The position numbers were made by a program, and so were the translations under genes. A stretch of DNA of 64,000 nucleotides from Nucisporomicrobium flavum (GTDB lineage Bacteria > Actinomycetota > Actinomycetes > Mycobacteriales > Micromonosporaceae): the NCBI RefSeq assembly GCF_016464385.1, contig NZ_JADMLH010000003.1:248001-312000 (forward strand), in the 5' to 3' direction. The notes beneath the pieces are model-generated. The model saw nothing but the letters and a program-made list of their open reading frames with translations. It was not told the origin of the DNA and did not search any database. Numbering within the stretch: the stretch's first letter is position 1; every line of letters starts with the position of its first letter. Shown in pieces: positions 60,434 to 64,000 of this stretch.

Positions 60434-61582
60434 ATGCGCATCCTGCACACGTCCGACTGGCATGTCGGGAAGGTCCTCAAAGGGCGGAACCGTCACGAGG
60501 AGCACATCAAGGTGCTCGCCCAGCTCGTCGAGGTCGCCCGCGCGGAGCGGCCCGACCTGGTCATCGTGGCCGGTGACCTCTACGACACGGCCGCGCCGTC
60601 GCCGGACTCGGTGCGGGTGGTCACCCGGGCCCTCTCCGCGCTGCGGCAGGCCGGCGCCCGGGTCGTCGCCATCGGCGGCAACCACGACAACGGGCAGGCG
60701 CTCGACGCGCTGCGGCCGTGGGCCGACGCGGCCGGCATCGAGCTGCGCGGCTCGGTGCGGGACAGGCCCGAGGATCTGATCATCCGTGGCGAGACCGCCT
60801 CCGGCGAGCGCTGGCAGGTGGCGGCCCTGCCGTTCCTCTCCCAGCGCTACGCGATCCGCGCGGTGGAGATGTACGACCTGACCGCCGCCGAGGCCAACCA
60901 GACGTACGCGGACCACATCGCCCGGCTCATCGCCCGCCTGGCCGAGGGCTTCGACGAGCCCGGGGTGGTGAACCTGCTCACCGCCCACCTGACGATCGTC
61001 GGCGCCAGCTCGGGCGGTGGCGAGCGGGAGGCGCACACGGTGATGGGATACGCGGTGCCGGCCACCGTCTTCCCGGCGAACGCGCACTATGTCGCGCTGG
61101 GCCACCTGCACCGCTCACAGCGCGTCATCGGCCCGTGCCCGGTGCGTTACAGCGGCAGCCCGCTCGCCGTCGACTTCGGTGAGGAGGAGAACGTCTGCTC
61201 CGTCGCGATCGTCGACGTCTCCGTGGATAAGGCGGCCCAGGTGCGCGACGTGCCGCTGACCTCGGCGCGGACGCTGCGTACGGTGCGCGGCAGCCTCGAC
61301 CAGCTCGCCACGGTGAACCTTCCGGATGCGTGGCTGCGTGTCTACGTCCGTGAGAAGCCGCGCGTGGGCCTGCGCGAGGACGTGCAGGAGCTGCTGCCCA
61401 ACGCACTCGAGGTGCGCATCGACCCGGACATGGTCCCCGAGCCCGGCAAGCAGACGGCCCAGCGCGCCGGCCGCTCGCCCCGGCAACTGTTCGGCGACTA
61501 CCTGGACAACCGCGGCAACGCCGAGGAAGGCGTCCGCGAACTCTTCGACGAGCTGTATGACGAGGTGAGCACCCAGCAATGA
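60434..61582 (+). CDS. sbcD: Exonuclease subunit SbcD (Mre11-like)
   Basis: 382 residues from ATG 60434. Calcineurin-like phosphoesterase: HTSDWHVGK (residues 5-13), VAGDLYDTAAPS, GGNHDNG, the TAHLTI histidine and ALGHLHRSQ. It is the nuclease half of SbcCD, which opens hairpins and trims DNA ends. Its stop overlaps sbcC by ATGA. A GTG three codons earlier is possible. The 54-nt gap before it holds a small hairpin (60389-60401). Confidence 0.95.
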   Translation: MRILHTSDWHVGKVLKGRNRHEEHIKVLAQLVEVARAERPDLVIVAGDLYDTAAPSPDSVRVVTRALSALRQAGARVVAIGGNHDNGQALDALRPWADAAGIELRGSVRDRPEDLIIRGETASGERWQVAALPFLSQRYAIRAVEMYDLTAAEANQTYADHIARLIARLAEGFDEPGVVNLLTAHLTIVGASSGGGEREAHTVMGYAVPATVFPANAHYVALGHLHRSQRVIGPCPVRYSGSPLAVDFGEEENVCSVAIVDVSVDKAAQVRDVPLTSARTLRTVRGSLDQLATVNLPDAWLRVYVREKPRVGLREDVQELLPNALEVRIDPDMVPEPGKQTAQRAGRSPRQLFGDYLDNRGNAEEGVRELFDELYDEVSTQQ

Positions 61583-64000
61583 GGCCTTTGCGGCTCGACA
61601 TGGCCGGGTTCACGGTCTTCCGCGACGAGACCACCGTGGACTTCACCGACGCCGACTACTTCGCGCTGGTCGGCCCGACCGGCTCGGGCAAGTCCACGGT
61701 GCTCGACGGCATCTGCTTCGCCCTCTACGGCACCGTGCCGCGGTGGGGCGGCAGCCGGGGCATCGTCAACGCGCTCGCGCCGTCGGCCACCGAGGCCCGG
61801 GTCCGGCTCGTCTTCGAGTCGGCCGGATCGCGGTACGTGGCCACCCGGGTGGTGCGCCGCGACGGCCGGGGCAGCGTCAAGACGGCCGGCGCCGGCCTGC
61901 AGCTGATGCCACCTGGCTTCGACGTGACCCGCCTCGACACCGGGATGAGCCTCGACGACCTCGGCGACGTGCTCGCGGGCACCCCGGCGGAGATGGACCG
62001 TGCGGTCGTGGAGGCCGTGGGGCTGCCGTACGAGCAGTTCACCAGCTGTGTCGTGCTGCCCCAGGGCCAGTTCGCCGACTTCCTGCACGCCAAGCCCGCG
62101 ACCCGCCAGCAGATCCTCGTCAACCTCCTCGGCCTGCACGTCTACGAGGAGGTGCAGACCCGCGCCTCCAACCGCGCCACCAAGGCGGAGGCCCAGCTCG
62201 CCGTCGTGGACCAGGCCCTGGCCGGGCTCGCCGACGCCGACGACGCGGCGGTCGAGGCGGCGGAGGCGCGGGTCACGGCCATGCGGGAGCTCACCGCGGC
62301 GGTCGAGGCGGCGGTGCCGCGGCTGCGCACCGCCCGCGAGCGCGAGACCGAGCTGGCCGCCGCGCGCGATGCGATCGCCGAGGAGCTCGCGGTGCTGAGC
62401 CGGGTCACCATGCCCGCCGGCAGCGCCAAGATCGCCGAGGCCGCGGCCGCCGCGCGGGACCGGGCCGCGGAGGCGGCCACGGCCGTGCGGGCCGCCGAGG
62501 AGCACGAGGAGAAGGTACGAGGTGAGCTCGCGGCGGCCGGCGACGCGGGCTCGCTCGGGCTGCTCCTGGACCGCCACGTCGAGTTCGACCGGCTGACCGG
62601 CCAAGCCGAGTGGTTCGCCGGCGAGGTCTCGGTCGCCGAGGTCGAGCACCGGGACGCGATCGCCGCCGCCGAGCTGGCCCACGCCGCCCACCTCGGGGCC
62701 GAGCAGCTGCTCGAGCAGGCCCGGCTGGACTACGCCGAGGCGCAGACCGTGGACCGCGCCGCAGCCCTGCGCGCGCACCTGAAGGCCGGCGACGACTGTC
62801 CGGTGTGCACCCAGCCGGTCGCGACCGTGCCGCCGATGCCGGAGGGCTCCGCGGTGAAGGTCGCCGAGCAGCAGGGCAAGGCGGCCCGGGCGGCCGCGGA
62901 CGTCGCCTCGACCGCGTGGAAGCAGCGCGACGCCGTCGCCCGCGAGCTGGAACGCGGCCTCGACCGCAAACGGGCCCAGTTCGAGCAGCACAAGGCCCGG
63001 CTCGCCGAGGTGCAGGCCGGGCTGGCCGGCTCGCCCGGCGCCGACGCGCTGCGGGCCCGGCTCGCCGAACTGACCAAACTGCAGCGCAAGCTCGACGACG
63101 CGGGCACCGACGTCCGCGCGGCCCGGGAGGCCCAGCGCCGCGCCCAGGCCGCGGTGGCCGGCGCGGAGGAGCAGCAGCGGACGGCTTGGCGCTCCTTCGA
63201 CACGGTCCGCGACGCCGTGGCCCGCTTCTCCCCGCCGCCGGCCGACCGCGACGACCTCGCCGGGGCCTGGACGGCGCTGGTCGACTGGGCCCGCGACTCG
63301 GCCGCGCACCGGGAGACGGCCCGCGCGGAGGCGGTCGCCGCCGTCGAAGCGGCACACGCCGACACCCAGCGGGAACGGGCGGCGGTCGTCGCGCTCTTCG
63401 CCGACAGCGCGGTCCCCGCCCCGCAGAGCGGCTCCGACGCCGACCTCATCCGCGCCGCCGCGGTCGCCGCGGAACGCGCCCAGGCGGCCTGGCAGCGGCT
63501 GGTGGACCGCCGCGAGGAAGCCCAGCGGTACGCCGAACAGCGCGCCTCGCTCGTCCGCGACGGCCGGGTCGCCAAGTCCCTCGCCGGTCACCTGCGCGCC
63601 AACAATTTCGAGCGGTGGCTGCTCGAGGAGGCGCTCGACCTGCTCGTCGACGGCGCCTCCCGGATCCTGCGCGAGCTCACCGGCGGCCAGTACGACCTCA
63701 TGCACGACAAGGGCGAGTTCTACGTGATCGACCACCACGACGCGGGGCTGCGCCGGGGCGTACGCACGCTCTCCGGCGGGGAGACGTTCCAGGCGTCGCT
63801 GGCCCTCGCCCTGGCCCTGTCCGAGCAGCTCGCCGGCATGTCCACCACGGCCGCCAGCCTCGAATCGATCGTGCTGGACGAGGGCTTCGGCACGCTCGAC
63901 GCCGCGACCCTCGACGTGGTGGCGGCGACGCTGGAGAACCTCGCCGCCCGCGGGGACCGCATGGTCGGGGTGGTCACCCACGTGCACGCCCTGGCGGAAC
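61579..64000 (+). CDS. sbcC: Exonuclease subunit SbcC (Rad50-like), 3' end missing
   Basis: At least 807 codons from ATG 61579, running off the window. Rad50-type ABC ATPase: Walker A GPTGSGKST at 32-40, Q-loop region VVLPQGQFADFL, a long Glu/Ala/Arg coiled coil (about 190-390 and 420-680), zinc hook CPVC at 407-410, signature LSGGE at 731-735 and Walker B VLDEGFGTLD (D767, E768). It forms the ATP-driven complex with SbcD, acting on double-strand ends and hairpins. Confidence 0.96.
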   Translation, partial: MRPLRLDMAGFTVFRDETTVDFTDADYFALVGPTGSGKSTVLDGICFALYGTVPRWGGSRGIVNALAPSATEARVRLVFESAGSRYVATRVVRRDGRGSVKTAGAGLQLMPPGFDVTRLDTGMSLDDLGDVLAGTPAEMDRAVVEAVGLPYEQFTSCVVLPQGQFADFLHAKPATRQQILVNLLGLHVYEEVQTRASNRATKAEAQLAVVDQALAGLADADDAAVEAAEARVTAMRELTAAVEAAVPRLRTARERETELAAARDAIAEELAVLSRVTMPAGSAKIAEAAAAARDRAAEAATAVRAAEEHEEKVRGELAAAGDAGSLGLLLDRHVEFDRLTGQAEWFAGEVSVAEVEHRDAIAAAELAHAAHLGAEQLLEQARLDYAEAQTVDRAAALRAHLKAGDDCPVCTQPVATVPPMPEGSAVKVAEQQGKAARAAADVASTAWKQRDAVARELERGLDRKRAQFEQHKARLAEVQAGLAGSPGADALRARLAELTKLQRKLDDAGTDVRAAREAQRRAQAAVAGAEEQQRTAWRSFDTVRDAVARFSPPPADRDDLAGAWTALVDWARDSAAHRETARAEAVAAVEAAHADTQRERAAVVALFADSAVPAPQSGSDADLIRAAAVAAERAQAAWQRLVDRREEAQRYAEQRASLVRDGRVAKSLAGHLRANNFERWLLEEALDLLVDGASRILRELTGGQYDLMHDKGEFYVIDHHDAGLRRGVRTLSGGETFQASLALALALSEQLAGMSTTAASLESIVLDEGFGTLDAATLDVVAATLENLAARGDRMVGVVTHVHALAE

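Overview
The window is very GC-rich, densely packed bacterial DNA with many GTG starts, strong GGAGG-type ribosome sites and short overlaps between genes. Gene families that point to an actinomycete include DUF3000 beside hemE, an actinobacterial-type HemQ, BsaP behind bioB, DUF397, DUF2637, DUF4360, LigC/PrimPolC and the BioF-BioD order. The combination fits Micromonosporaceae (Actinoplanes or a relative). The family is an inference from gene content; the genus is a guess.

Layout. 1-3526: tail of a TrmA-type RNA methyltransferase, a DctA-like symporter, and divergent dxs. 3575-9597: three tandem membrane-anchored PQQ-like propeller paralogues followed by an OmpR-type regulator and histidine kinase. 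9641-12716: a DUF2637/HTH membrane protein and two paralogous proline-rich, membrane-anchored proteins. 12868-17579: a fatty-acid oxidation pair (thiolase plus FadB-like) and RNase D. 17726-22611: membrane-anchored S1C protease, DUF3000, and the haem genes hemE-hemY-hemQ (coproporphyrin branch). 22659-24370: a divergent pair of secreted DUF4360 proteins. 24351-30911: mostly small housekeeping or accessory genes (GNAT, CBM48 protein, WrbA, DUF397, thyA-folA, msrB, PH protein, LPxTG protein, PrimPol, GNAT). 30977-35797: K+ channel, secreted alpha/beta hydrolase, LigC ligase, SDR, ABC permease. 35794-38676: PadR-ABC operon, a HipA-like kinase/DUF3037 pair, and a possible ribbon-helix-helix protein. 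38751-46834: dGTPase, LOR protein, MBL hydrolase, methyltransferase, a low-complexity membrane protein, a poly-C tract, lipid kinase, GAF protein and PfkB kinase. 46827-50404: GH65 phosphorylase/hydrolase and a CBS-domain CorC/CNNM-like protein. 50519-53992: divergent biotin genes bioF-bioD and bioB-bsaP. 53976-57653: GNAT, ACT-GNAT fusion, ACT protein and LacI regulator. 57715-64000: a cysteine-rich mini-protein coupled to a RibD-C reductase, then HerA-like ATPase, SbcD and SbcC (cut by the window end).

How the parts work together. Clear functional units are beta-oxidation (fadA-fadB), haem (hemE-hemY-hemQ), dTMP/folate (thyA-folA), biotin (bioF-D and bioB-bsaP) and DNA-end processing (herA-sbcD-sbcC, plus PrimPolC and LigC with no Ku in sight). 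Genes are often translationally coupled by ATGA/GTGA overlaps. Several convergent pairs overlap tail to tail by 4-50 nt. No rRNA, tRNA, CRISPR array, insertion sequence or prophage was seen. The least explained items are the three-propeller/two-component cluster, the proline-rich repeat head on BioD, the Cys-rich mini-protein, the DnaA-box-like cluster upstream of herA-sbcDC, the HipA-like/DUF3037 pair and the poly-C tract flanked by a 19-bp direct repeat.
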